Positions 1 through 6,538 of a DNA stretch of 16,106 bases are shown here, piece by piece. Source of the stretch: Anaerolineales bacterium (GTDB lineage Bacteria; Chloroflexota; Anaerolineae; Anaerolineales; UBA4823). Every line of letters starts with the position of its first letter. Position 1 is the stretch's first letter. Both the position numbers and the translations under genes were made by a program. The notes beneath the pieces were generated by a model. That model was not told where the DNA came from. It worked only from the letters and a program-made list of their open reading frames with translations, and made no database searches. The stretch spans positions 1 to 16,106 of the forward strand of contig JAQUAE010000005.1 in assembly GCA_028687395.1 (NCBI GenBank). The letters run 5' to 3'.

Positions 1-129
1 ATCCAGCATGTCGCGCAACGTTTCCATCCCGCGCATCACGTAATACGGAACCAGCTCGATCTGCAATTCTTCGATCATATCCCGTGGGATGCTGGCCGTA
101 GTGTCTGTGAGGACCCCAACCATTGCCAT
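1..129 (-). CDS. DegV family protein, N-terminal fragment
   Basis: Only the first 43 codons are in the window; the gene runs off the left edge. The translation opens MAMVGVLTDTTASIPRDMIE and continues through ELVPYYV. This is the DegV N-terminus: a beta strand, then a D-[ST]-T/S-A motif, then a second strand ending in an 'xxPl/Yxv' stretch. DegV proteins are small two-domain proteins that bind a fatty acid and, in Firmicutes, present it to fatty acid kinase FakA. Two in-frame ATGs compete as start. The ATG ending at 129 lies 4 nt after AAGGAG and the one ending at 123 lies 10 nt after it; I keep the longer form, but either could be used. It is transcribed away from the sugar operon and is probably unrelated to it, although the two share an intergenic region. 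Confidence 0.75.
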   Translation of the reverse strand, partial: MAMVGVLTDTTASIPRDMIEELQIELVPYYVMRGMETLRDMLD

Positions 130-280
130 TTATCTCCTTGCAGTGTTAAACGCTAACGAGGCAGTCGTGGTGCACATTGCGGCAGTCATGAAGCCGGTCG
201 GCGACTGGCGCCACGAGCAGGTTAACCGGGCCAGTATTTGAGCCAGCCAACCGCTTGGCGGCTTGACTTCGTTTATGGGT

Positions 281-309
281 ATGATATACCAAGATAAGGT
301 GGCTGGCAA
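281..309 (-). promoter_or_regulatory. Sigma70-type promoter toward the DegV gene
   Basis: On the minus strand there is TTGCCA (304-309), a 17-nt spacer, then TATCAT (281-286). Each hexamer matches the consensus at 5 of 6 positions. The -10 lies inside a short inverted repeat, GGTAT-GAT-ATACC (278-290). Transcription would start near 274, some 145 nt before the DegV start codon. Confidence 0.5.
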
Positions 310-367
310 GTGGAGTTTTCCCCAGGCGTGCGTGCCAGATTGGCTCGTGACCGAATGACGGATCGAA

Positions 368-385
368 TGTGAAAACGTTCTCACA
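368..385. promoter_or_regulatory. Upstream LacI-family operator (O1)
   Basis: TGTGAAAACGTTCTCACA is an 18-bp inverted repeat around a central CG with 8 of 9 base pairs matched. This is the usual form of LacI/GalR-family operators. Its 14-bp core TGAAAACGTTCTCA agrees at 12 of 14 positions with the second site at 457-474. It lies 40 bp upstream of the rightward -35 box and 59 bp upstream of the leftward -35 box. The likely ligand is the adjacent LacI-family regulator. Confidence 0.7.
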
Positions 386-424
386 ATTGAGTGCAGCCAA
401 AACCGGCAAAGCGAGCGGGAATGC

Positions 425-453
425 TTGACGAAACGGCGGATGAATAGTAAATT
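425..453 (+). promoter_or_regulatory. Sigma70-type promoter of the lacI-frlB-frlD operon
   Basis: TTGACG (425-430), a 17-nt spacer and TAAATT (448-453) form a promoter with a near-consensus -35 and a moderate -10. The expected start of transcription, about 460, falls inside the operator at 457-474. A bound repressor there would block RNA polymerase, and the regulator gene would repress itself as well as the operon. Confidence 0.6.
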
Positions 454-456
454 ATT

Positions 457-474
457 TCTGATAACGCTCTCAGA
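457..474. promoter_or_regulatory. Downstream LacI-family operator (O2), over the transcription start
   Basis: TCTGATAACGCTCTCAGA is an 18-bp inverted repeat with a central CG and 7 of 9 pairs matched. Its core TGATAACGCTCTCA is 12/14 identical to the core of O1. The centres of the two sites are 89 bp apart, a distance compatible with looping by a tetrameric or paired-dimer regulator, although 89 bp is about 8.5 helical turns. Confidence 0.68.
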
Positions 475-504
475 CGGTCATAGGGTTTGCCGAAGCAGAA
501 CGCG

Positions 505-1545
505 ATGAAAGTCACCATCAAAGACGTTGCCAAACACGCCGGCGTTTCCCCCGCCACCGCCGCACGGGTGGTGGGCGGGTATGGCTACGTCGCCGAGGAG
601 ACGCGGCGCAAAGTGCAGGAAGCCGTCCGGGTTTTGGGTTACCGCCCCAACACCATCGCCCGCAGCATGGTCACCAAGTCCACGCGCACTATCGGCGTAG
701 TGATTACCGACATCACCAACCCCTTCTTCGCCCAACTGGTGCGCAGCATCGAGGAGGTGGCCTGGCAGCGCGGCTACACCCTGATCCTGGCCAACACTGA
801 TGAAGACAGCCAGCGTGAACAGGCCGTCCTCAACGCCTTGCTGGAGAAACGCGTCGATGCCTTCATCCTGGTGCCCGCCTCCAGCCAGAGCCTCCCCCAC
901 CTGCACGACCTGGTGCGGCAGGAGGCGCCCGTGGTGCTGGTCGACCGGGCAGTGGAAGGCTTGGCCGTAGACACGGTGATGGTCGATAACGAAGCAGGCG
1001 CGTACCAGGCAGTGCGCCACCTGATTGACCTGGGTCACCGGCGCATCGGCATCGTCCTGGACAAACTGGACATCACTACGAATAAAGAGCGGCTCGAGGG
1101 CTACCGCCGCGCCTTGCAGGAGAGCGGCCTGTCCGCCGAGGCAGTCCCGATTCAATCCTGCCACTACACCAGCCAGTCGGCTTATGAGGTGGTCAACCGG
1201 ATGCTGGGCGAGCCCGGGCAGCCGACTGCCCTTTTCACTGCCAACAACTTCATGACCATCGGCGCCCTCAAAGCCGCCCAAGAAGCCGGGCTGCGGGTTC
1301 CCGAGGACATTGCCCTGGTCGGCTTCGACGACCTGGAATGGACGCAGTTGAACGCCCCGCAACTGACCATCGTCGCCCAACCTGTGACGCAGATGGGGGA
1401 GATCGCCGCCCAGATCATCATCTCGCGCCTGCAAGGGGGCAGCGCGCCGCCCATGGAAATCCGCTTAAAGACAACCTTCATCGTGCGCACCTCCTGCGGT
1501 GCTCATGCGACCAGGAACGCCAACCAAAATTCAAATCAAGGGTAA
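505..1545 (+). CDS. LacI-family transcriptional repressor
   Basis: A 346-residue regulator. The N-terminal helix-turn-helix (residues 4-23, TIKDVAKHAGVSPATAARVV) is followed by a hinge helix (about 50-57, NTIARSMV) and a periplasmic-binding-like effector domain starting at IGVVITDITNPFF and containing GHRRIG, ALFTANN and VGFDD. The start ATG at 505 gives the canonical MKVTIKDVAK opening. A TTG at 487 would add six residues, but neither start has a clear ribosome site. Met replaces the Leu usually found at the hinge position that wedges into the central CpG. The neighbouring deglycase starts 6 nt after the stop, so they form one operon. By position and by the two matching operators, it should repress its own operon until a sugar or fructosamine-type inducer binds. 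The effector is not readable from sequence. Confidence 0.93.
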   Translation: MKVTIKDVAKHAGVSPATAARVVGGYGYVAEETRRKVQEAVRVLGYRPNTIARSMVTKSTRTIGVVITDITNPFFAQLVRSIEEVAWQRGYTLILANTDEDSQREQAVLNALLEKRVDAFILVPASSQSLPHLHDLVRQEAPVVLVDRAVEGLAVDTVMVDNEAGAYQAVRHLIDLGHRRIGIVLDKLDITTNKERLEGYRRALQESGLSAEAVPIQSCHYTSQSAYEVVNRMLGEPGQPTALFTANNFMTIGALKAAQEAGLRVPEDIALVGFDDLEWTQLNAPQLTIVAQPVTQMGEIAAQIIISRLQGGSAPPMEIRLKTTFIVRTSCGAHATRNANQNSNQG

Positions 1546-1551
1546 AAGGAC

Positions 1552-2613
1552 ATGTCCAATCTAGAACAACTCGTCGAGAAAGCCAGGCAGAGCACGTTGT
1601 TCACCGCGCCGGTGTTAGGTCCCGACCTGGAGCGCTTCCTCAGTGAGCAGGCTGGCCCTATTCAACGCCTGGCGCGCCAGGCCGTCGACACCATCGTCGA
1701 GCACGTCTACTGGATTGGCAGCGGCAATTCATGGGTGAACCTGTACTCCGGCAAGTACCTCCTGGATCGCTTCACCGACCTGACCAGTGATTGCATGCCC
1801 AGTTACGAATTCGTCTGGCGCAATCCCCTCCGCCTCAACCGCAAGGCGTGGACTTTTCTGGCTTCCTTCTCCGGTGCCACCGAGGACACTGTGGTCGCCC
1901 TGCGCCACGCCAAATCCCAAAAATCCAAGACCATTGCCCTGGTCAACCAGGCTGACAGCCTGATGGGCCAGGAAGCTGACGTCACCCTGCCTTACCAATC
2001 CAAGGCATTGTACATCCTGCCCCTGGCGGCCGCCTACCTGTTCAGCCTGGAAATCGCCCGCCTGCAGAACCAGCCCGAGGCAGAAATGATCCTTGCCGGC
2101 TTGTACGAGCTGCCCGCCCTGCTCAGCCGCCAGTACGTGGAAGAGGAGAGCCGGGCCAAAGCCCTCGCCGAACGCTTCGCCGACGAGGATATGTTCTACG
2201 TACTTGCCAGCGGGCCGTTGTACGGGCTGGGATACAAGTTCGCCTTGACCGTCTTCATGGAAAACATGCGCGTCAACGCCTGCTTCATGCACGCCACCGA
2301 GTTCCGCCATGGACCGGTGGAGATGATCGAGCGGCATAAGCCGACCATCGTAGCGCTCAAGGGCACCGACGAATCGCGCGAGGGGGTCGAACGCGTCTGC
2401 AAGGTAGCCGAGGACAACGGGGCGCGCCTGATCGTCTACGACCTGGCCGAGTACGGGAACATCCATCCCTTGCTGGCGCCCTTCGCGCTGATGATCCCCT
2501 TGCAGTGGTTCGCGGTGTACTCCTCCTTGTTGCGCAGCATCAGCGACCTGGACGAGCGCGTCGTCATGGGTCGCGGCGTTCTGGCCAGCGGTAAGGGCTT
2601 CACCTGGCCATGA
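1552..2613 (+). CDS. frlB: FrlB-like SIS-domain sugar-phosphate deglycase
   Basis: A 353-residue protein with two SIS domains. The first has IGSGNS (55-60) and SFSGATEDT (105-113), the phosphate-binding loops; the second has ASGPLYGLGYK (219-229) and the signature TEFRHGPVEM (249-258). That signature, the GTDESR stretch (271-276), HPLLAPF (305-311) and the C-terminal DLDER resemble E. coli FrlB, as judged from memory. FrlB-type enzymes split fructosamine 6-phosphates into glucose 6-phosphate and a free amino acid, with no glutamine amidotransferase domain, which rules out GlmS. E250 and H253 are in the conserved EFRHG motif near the active site. The ribosome site is AAGGG 9 nt before ATG, and the stop overlaps the kinase start. 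The exact amine partner (lysine, asparagine or other) cannot be told. Confidence 0.82.
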   Translation: MSNLEQLVEKARQSTLFTAPVLGPDLERFLSEQAGPIQRLARQAVDTIVEHVYWIGSGNSWVNLYSGKYLLDRFTDLTSDCMPSYEFVWRNPLRLNRKAWTFLASFSGATEDTVVALRHAKSQKSKTIALVNQADSLMGQEADVTLPYQSKALYILPLAAAYLFSLEIARLQNQPEAEMILAGLYELPALLSRQYVEEESRAKALAERFADEDMFYVLASGPLYGLGYKFALTVFMENMRVNACFMHATEFRHGPVEMIERHKPTIVALKGTDESREGVERVCKVAEDNGARLIVYDLAEYGNIHPLLAPFALMIPLQWFAVYSSLLRSISDLDERVVMGRGVLASGKGFTWP

Positions 2614-3407
2614 GCACCATCGCCGCCAGCATTGGTGATAACTGCGTCGATAATTACCTGCCGCCGGTGAACCAGCGCTTTATCGGCGGAAACGCGTTGA
2701 ACGTGGCCATCCACATGCAGAGATCCGGCGCGCCTGCCGCCTACATCGGCGTGGTGGGCGACGACGAGTTCGGCGCGCTCGTGCTGGAAAATTTGCGCCG
2801 GCAGGGTGTCGACGCCTCGTACGTCAAGGTGCTCCCCGGCAAGACCAGCCGTACCGACATCCGCATCTCGGCCGGCGGCGATCGCGAATTCATCCTCGAA
2901 ACCGACGGCCCCGCAACTAGCCTCGAGCTGGATGCCCCCACGCTGCGATTCGCCCTGGGTCACCGCCTGGTGCACACCACCTGGCGGGGCGGCGCCGACT
3001 CGCTCCTGCCTGTCTTGCATGCTGGCTCGCCGTTGGTCTCCCTGGATTTCGGCGAACGCTATTCCCAGGACTTCATCGACCGCACCATCCCCTACGTCGA
3101 CCTGGCGTTCTTCTCCCTACCGGAAGACCAGGCCGGGGAGGCTGGCCAGCTGGCCCATGAGATGAAAGCCCGCGGCCCGCGGCTGGTGGTGGTCACCATG
3201 GGTAGCCAGGGCAGCCTGGCTCACGACGGGCAGATACACACCCAGCCGGCTTTCCCTGTCGAGGTGGTGGACACCCTTGGGGCTGGCGATACCTACATTG
3301 GCACCTTTCTGGGTCACTTGTTGAATGGCGCGCTGCTGCCCGTCTGCATGCAAAAAGCCAGCTACGCCGCAGCGCTCACCTGTACCCACCTGGGAGGCTG
3401 GTCTTAA
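2610..3407 (+). CDS. frlD: FrlD-like PfkB-family sugar kinase (fructosamine 6-kinase type)
   Basis: A 265-residue kinase, close to the roughly 260 of FrlD. The opening AASIGDNCVDNYLPPVNQRF followed by GGNALNVA and then VGDDEFG closely follows the FrlD pattern (IGDNCVD...GGNAVNVA...VGDDDYG). The PfkB signature VDTLGAGDTYIGTF (residues 220-233) carries the anion hole and the catalytic Asp227. The C-terminus ends in LGGW, much as FrlD ends in a short GAW-type tail. The reaction expected is ATP-dependent 6-phosphorylation of a fructosamine, supplying the substrate of the upstream deglycase. ATG at 2610 overlaps the deglycase stop by 4 nt (ATGA), so translation is coupled. Other PfkB substrates, such as free ketoses, remain possible, but the pairing with an FrlB-like protein makes them less likely. 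Confidence 0.8.
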   Translation: MSTIAASIGDNCVDNYLPPVNQRFIGGNALNVAIHMQRSGAPAAYIGVVGDDEFGALVLENLRRQGVDASYVKVLPGKTSRTDIRISAGGDREFILETDGPATSLELDAPTLRFALGHRLVHTTWRGGADSLLPVLHAGSPLVSLDFGERYSQDFIDRTIPYVDLAFFSLPEDQAGEAGQLAHEMKARGPRLVVVTMGSQGSLAHDGQIHTQPAFPVEVVDTLGAGDTYIGTFLGHLLNGALLPVCMQKASYAAALTCTHLGGWS

Positions 3408-3460
3408 TCCCCCCCTTCACTTCCCCTCATCCCAAACCAAAGTCCGCTTCAGGAGCTAAG

Positions 3461-4813
3461 ATGCCATACCAAACCATCAAATCCCAAAAACTGTTCGCCC
3501 AGGCTCAGGCGCGCTTCGCCGGCGGTGTGGGCAGCGGCACACGCTCCCCCGCCAGCGGGTGGGTGCCGAGCCCGGTCTACGTCGATAGGGGGGAAGGGTC
3601 GCACCTGTGGGATGCAGACGGCAACCGATACGTCGATTACTTGATGGCAGGCGGGCCGCTGATCCTGGGCCACCGCCCTAAAGCGGTCATCGACAGGGTA
3701 TGCCAGGTCATCCAGGAACGCGGCAGCATGTTTGCCCTGGCTCACGACCTGGAAATCGAGGCCGCCATGAAAGTGTGCCAACTTCTGCCCTCTGTGGAGA
3801 AGGTGCGCTTCGACAACTCCGGGACGAGCGCGGTGCAGCGCGCCGTGCGCCTGGCGCGGGCGTACACGGGCAAGACCAAGATCGTGCGCTTCGAGGGGCA
3901 CTATCACGGCTGGTCCGACCAGATGCACTGGAGCAACCGCCCCCCACTGGAAGCCGCCGGGCGGCGCAACGCCCCGCGCGCCGTCCCCAATTCGAACGGC
4001 ATTCCCGAGGTGCTGGGAAAGACACTGATCGTGTTGCCCTGGAACGACATCGACCTGTTGGAAAAGACGATCCAGGCGCGCAAGCACGAGATCGCCTGCG
4101 TGATCACCGAGCCCATCCTGGGCAACCTGGGCGGCCTGCTGCCCAAACCAGGCTACCTGAAAGCCATGCGCCAGCTCACCGCCGATAACGATGTCGTGCT
4201 GATCTTCGACGAGGTGCTCACCGGTTTTCGCGTTGCGCCGGAGTGCGCCCAGGGAAAGTTCAGCTTGCTCCCCGACCTGACCACGCTGGCCAAAGCCATG
4301 GCTGGCGGTTTCCCCGCCGCGGCCGTGGGTGGGCGCGCCGAAATCATGGACCTGATCTCTTCTGGCGAGGTAATGTATGGCGGCACCTACAACTCCAGCC
4401 CGATCGTGACCAGCGCGGTCATCGCCACCCTGAGCGAGCTCTCCCAGCCAGGAGTTTTCCAAAAGATGGAGAAGTTGGGTGTAGACCTGGCGAATGGGCT
4501 GGTGGAGCTGGCGCAGCGCGCCGGTTTTCCGGCTTGCTGGAGCGGCGTGGGGAGTATGTTCCAGCTCTGGTTCTGCGACGAGAGCCAGTTACCCTACGAC
4601 TACCGCAGCGCAGTGCAGGTGCTCAAGAGCAGCCCCTATGCTAAATTCTGGGAGGGCCTGATGAAACGGGGCGTGCTGGTGCAGCCTCGGCAGGACAACT
4701 TGTTCCTGCTCTCCACTACCCACAGTGAAGAGGACATCCAGCTCACCCTGCAGGTGGCGAAAGAGACCTTCAAGGAGATGAAGGCTCTGCAGCCACCTGT
4801 TCCAGGAAAGTGA
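3461..4813 (+). CDS. Class III PLP-dependent aminotransferase, glutamate-1-semialdehyde aminomutase-like
   Basis: A 450-residue fold-type I PLP enzyme. Visible are the GSA-type N-terminus (FAGGVGSGTRSP), LWDADGNRYVDY (49-60), NSGTSAVQRAVRLARAYTGK (119-138), FEGHYHGW (144-151), IFDEVLTGFR (248-257, with Asp250 for the PLP ring nitrogen) and TLAKAMAGGFP (275-285), where Lys278 should form the Schiff base. The length and motifs match the HemL subfamily. However, the usual NSGTEA is NSGTSA, and the gene sits in a sugar operon, so it is unlikely to be the haem-pathway enzyme. Many such homologues are amino-sugar, omega-amino or beta-amino acid aminotransferases or mutases. Start ATG is 5 nt after AGGAG, and the gene lies 53 nt after the kinase. 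A role in handling the amine freed by the deglycase is an inference. Confidence 0.85.
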   Translation: MPYQTIKSQKLFAQAQARFAGGVGSGTRSPASGWVPSPVYVDRGEGSHLWDADGNRYVDYLMAGGPLILGHRPKAVIDRVCQVIQERGSMFALAHDLEIEAAMKVCQLLPSVEKVRFDNSGTSAVQRAVRLARAYTGKTKIVRFEGHYHGWSDQMHWSNRPPLEAAGRRNAPRAVPNSNGIPEVLGKTLIVLPWNDIDLLEKTIQARKHEIACVITEPILGNLGGLLPKPGYLKAMRQLTADNDVVLIFDEVLTGFRVAPECAQGKFSLLPDLTTLAKAMAGGFPAAAVGGRAEIMDLISSGEVMYGGTYNSSPIVTSAVIATLSELSQPGVFQKMEKLGVDLANGLVELAQRAGFPACWSGVGSMFQLWFCDESQLPYDYRSAVQVLKSSPYAKFWEGLMKRGVLVQPRQDNLFLLSTTHSEEDIQLTLQVAKETFKEMKALQPPVPGK

Positions 4814-4835
4814 GCGCCGCTTCGAGAACGCGCTC
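4812..4835. terminator. Weak stem-loop between the convergent operons
   Basis: GAGCGC (4812-4817) pairs with GCGCTC (4830-4835) across a 12-nt loop. It lies in the 37-nt gap between the two convergent stop codons, where a bidirectional terminator is expected. The stem is short and no T-run follows on either strand, so this is weak evidence. Confidence 0.25.
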
Positions 4836-4850
4836 CAGCTCCCGCAAAAT

Positions 4851-5648
4851 CTATTTGACGGTGAAGGGCAGCCCGCCGCTGACGATCAGGTGCGAACCGG
4901 TCACCTGGTCAGCGTAGGTGGAACACAGGAACGCCACAGCCTTGGCGATGTCGTCGGGGGTCTCCAGCCGCTGGAGTATCAGGCGTTTGCGGTATTCTTC
5001 CTTGACGTCTGCGGGAGGAACGTTGCGCTTCGCCCCCTCCTGCTGCCATTCCAGCTCCATCATCTCGGTCTCCACGTCCCCCGGACCGACGGCGTTGACC
5101 GTCACGTAGGGCGCCCACTCCTGCGCAGCCACCTGGGTGAGGCCAATGATGGCGAACTTGGCGGCGCAATAAGGCCCGAAGTACTTGGTCACGCAGTTCA
5201 ATTGGGCGACGTATGAACCCAGGTTGACGATGCGCCCCCACTTGCGGGCGATCATCCCGGGAGCCACCTTGCGCATGAGCAGGAAGGTGCCCTTGGCCAT
5301 GATGTCGATGTGGCGGTCCCAGTCCTCCTCGCTGCACTCCAGAATGGGCCGGTAGAGCGAGATGCCAGCGTTGTTGACCAGGATGTCGATGTGGCCAAAG
5401 CGCTGCAGCCCCTTCTCGACGATCGCATCCACCGAACGGCTGCTGGACACATCCCCAGCCACGGCGTACGCCTGGCGCCCGAGCGCCTGCACTTCCTGGG
5501 CGGTGCGTTCGGCGGTCTCAGCCAGCAGGTCGTTGACGATGATGTCCGCCCCATGGCGGGCGAGGCGCAAGGCCACCCCCTTGCCGATGCCGCGCCCGGC
5601 GCCGGTCACCAGGGCGATTTTCCCTGTGAAATCCATACCCGTATCCAT
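4851..5648 (-). CDS. Short-chain dehydrogenase/reductase (SDR), last gene of the minus-strand operon
   Basis: A 265-residue classical SDR. The nucleotide-binding motif TGAGRGIG is at 15-22, NNAG at 92-95, and the catalytic Ser145, Tyr160 and Lys164 are in GSYVAQL and YCAAK. Asp40 at the end of the second strand (IIVND) favours NAD(H) over NADP(H). The C-terminal VTGSHLIVSGG is the usual end of FabG-like oxidoreductases. Substrate is not readable, but in this setting a sugar, polyol or sugar-acid alcohol group is likely. The start ATG has GGAGG 7 nt upstream; a second in-frame ATG four codons on is less well placed. It follows the permease gene with a 44-nt gap and converges on the aminotransferase gene. 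Confidence 0.9.
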   Translation of the reverse strand: MDTGMDFTGKIALVTGAGRGIGKGVALRLARHGADIIVNDLLAETAERTAQEVQALGRQAYAVAGDVSSSRSVDAIVEKGLQRFGHIDILVNNAGISLYRPILECSEEDWDRHIDIMAKGTFLLMRKVAPGMIARKWGRIVNLGSYVAQLNCVTKYFGPYCAAKFAIIGLTQVAAQEWAPYVTVNAVGPGDVETEMMELEWQQEGAKRNVPPADVKEEYRKRLILQRLETPDDIAKAVAFLCSTYADQVTGSHLIVSGGLPFTVK

Positions 5649-5692
5649 GATGAAACCTCCTCAGGGTGAAATAATGCCTCGAGCGGTTTTGC

Positions 5693-6523
5693 CTACTTCA
5701 CCGCCCCCAGAGTCAGGCCTTCGACGATGTAACGCTGGGCGATGGCGGCGAAGATCAGCATGGGTATTATGGAGACGATCGACGCGGCGGTCATGCCACC
5801 CCAGTCGATGGCCGCGTAGCCGCGAAAGCCAGCCACCGCCACAGTGACGGTCTTGGCCACGTCGAAGGTCAGCGCCAGGGCGATGGTCAGCTCGTTCCAG
5901 ATCCAGATGGCGGTGAGAATCGCCGTGGCGGAGATACCCGGAGCGGTGAGGGGGAAGTAAATCAAGCGCAGCGTTTGCCAGCGCGTGCAGCCATCGATGC
6001 GCGCTGCGTCCTCCAGCTCGACAGGAACGTCGGCAAAGAAGCTGCGCAACAACCAGATGGCAAAGGGCAGGACGAACACCTGGTAGACCAGCGCCATGCC
6101 AATTTGGGTGTCATACAGCCCGAGGTCCTGGTATAGCACGTACATGGGGATGATGAACAAGAACTCGGGGAACATATACGTCACCAGCAGCCAGACGGTG
6201 AAGGTGCGCTTGCCGCGAAAGGTCATCCGGTTCAAGGCGTAGGCAGCCGGGATGCCAAGAAGCAAGGCAAGCGCCACACCCATGACGGTGATGACCACGC
6301 TGTTGCGAAAAGCCTGCATGAAGCCGACCTCTTGCCAGATGCGCAGGTAGTTGCTCCACACCGGCTGGAAAAACCACACCGGTGGAACAGCAAAGGCATC
6401 CCGTTGCGTCTTGATCGAGATGGTAAATATCCAAAAGATGGGGAAAAGGGTCACCGCAACGGCCAAAAAAGCCAGCAGGTAAGCAAGCAGGGTGACCAGG
6501 CGTTTGGTTTTGCGGACGTTCAT
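5693..6523 (-). CDS. ABC sugar transporter permease, CUT1 family, MalG/AraQ type
   Basis: A 276-residue inner-membrane permease. An N-terminal membrane segment (about 10-36) is followed by a periplasmic loop with the PPVWFFQPVWSNYLRIW pattern typical of MalG-like proteins. Further hydrophobic helices lie near 75-97, 107-131, 142-160, 198-222 and 246-268. The cytoplasmic EAA loop (169-195, ELEDAARIDGCTRWQTLRL and then PLTAPG) is where the ATPase docks. It pairs with the adjacent MalF-like permease and the binding lipoprotein to form a carbohydrate importer. The start lies 15 nt after the upstream stop, with GAAGG as a plausible ribosome site. No ATPase gene is in the window. Confidence 0.95.
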   Translation of the reverse strand: MNVRKTKRLVTLLAYLLAFLAVAVTLFPIFWIFTISIKTQRDAFAVPPVWFFQPVWSNYLRIWQEVGFMQAFRNSVVITVMGVALALLLGIPAAYALNRMTFRGKRTFTVWLLVTYMFPEFLFIIPMYVLYQDLGLYDTQIGMALVYQVFVLPFAIWLLRSFFADVPVELEDAARIDGCTRWQTLRLIYFPLTAPGISATAILTAIWIWNELTIALALTFDVAKTVTVAVAGFRGYAAIDWGGMTAASIVSIIPMLIFAAIAQRYIVEGLTLGAVK

Positions 6524-6538
6524 GTTGGGCGCCTTCGA

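Larger units (their letters stand above)
130..504. promoter_or_regulatory. Divergent intergenic control region
   Basis: This roughly 375-bp gap separates the leftward DegV gene from the rightward lacI-family operon and holds no convincing gene. It contains a leftward promoter (281-309), a rightward promoter (425-453) and two LacI-type operators (368-385 and 457-474), listed separately. The leftward transcript would have a leader of about 145 nt. In that leader I see only a small 5-bp stem (246-250 with 255-259) and no recognisable riboswitch. Confidence 0.7.

Noticed and set aside
144..156. Possible third LacI site (GTTAAACGCTAAC)
   Set aside because: Palindrome matching is poor around a CG centre and it does not resemble the TGAWAACGYTCTCA pair.
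263..288. Rightward promoter beginning TTGACT at 263-268
   Set aside because: The only TATAAT-like hexamer, TATGAT at 280-285, has an 11-nt spacer, which is too short; the minus-strand promoter over the same bases fits much better.
478..1434. Long minus-strand open frame (318 codons) opposite the LacI-family gene
   Set aside because: It is antisense to a clear regulator gene. Its translation has no recognisable motif and reflects the open antisense frames usual in GC-rich coding DNA.
1552..2613. GlmS (glucosamine-6-phosphate synthase) or a plain sugar isomerase
   Set aside because: There is no N-terminal glutamine amidotransferase domain, and the EFRHGP region and linkage to an FrlD-like kinase favour the deglycase branch.
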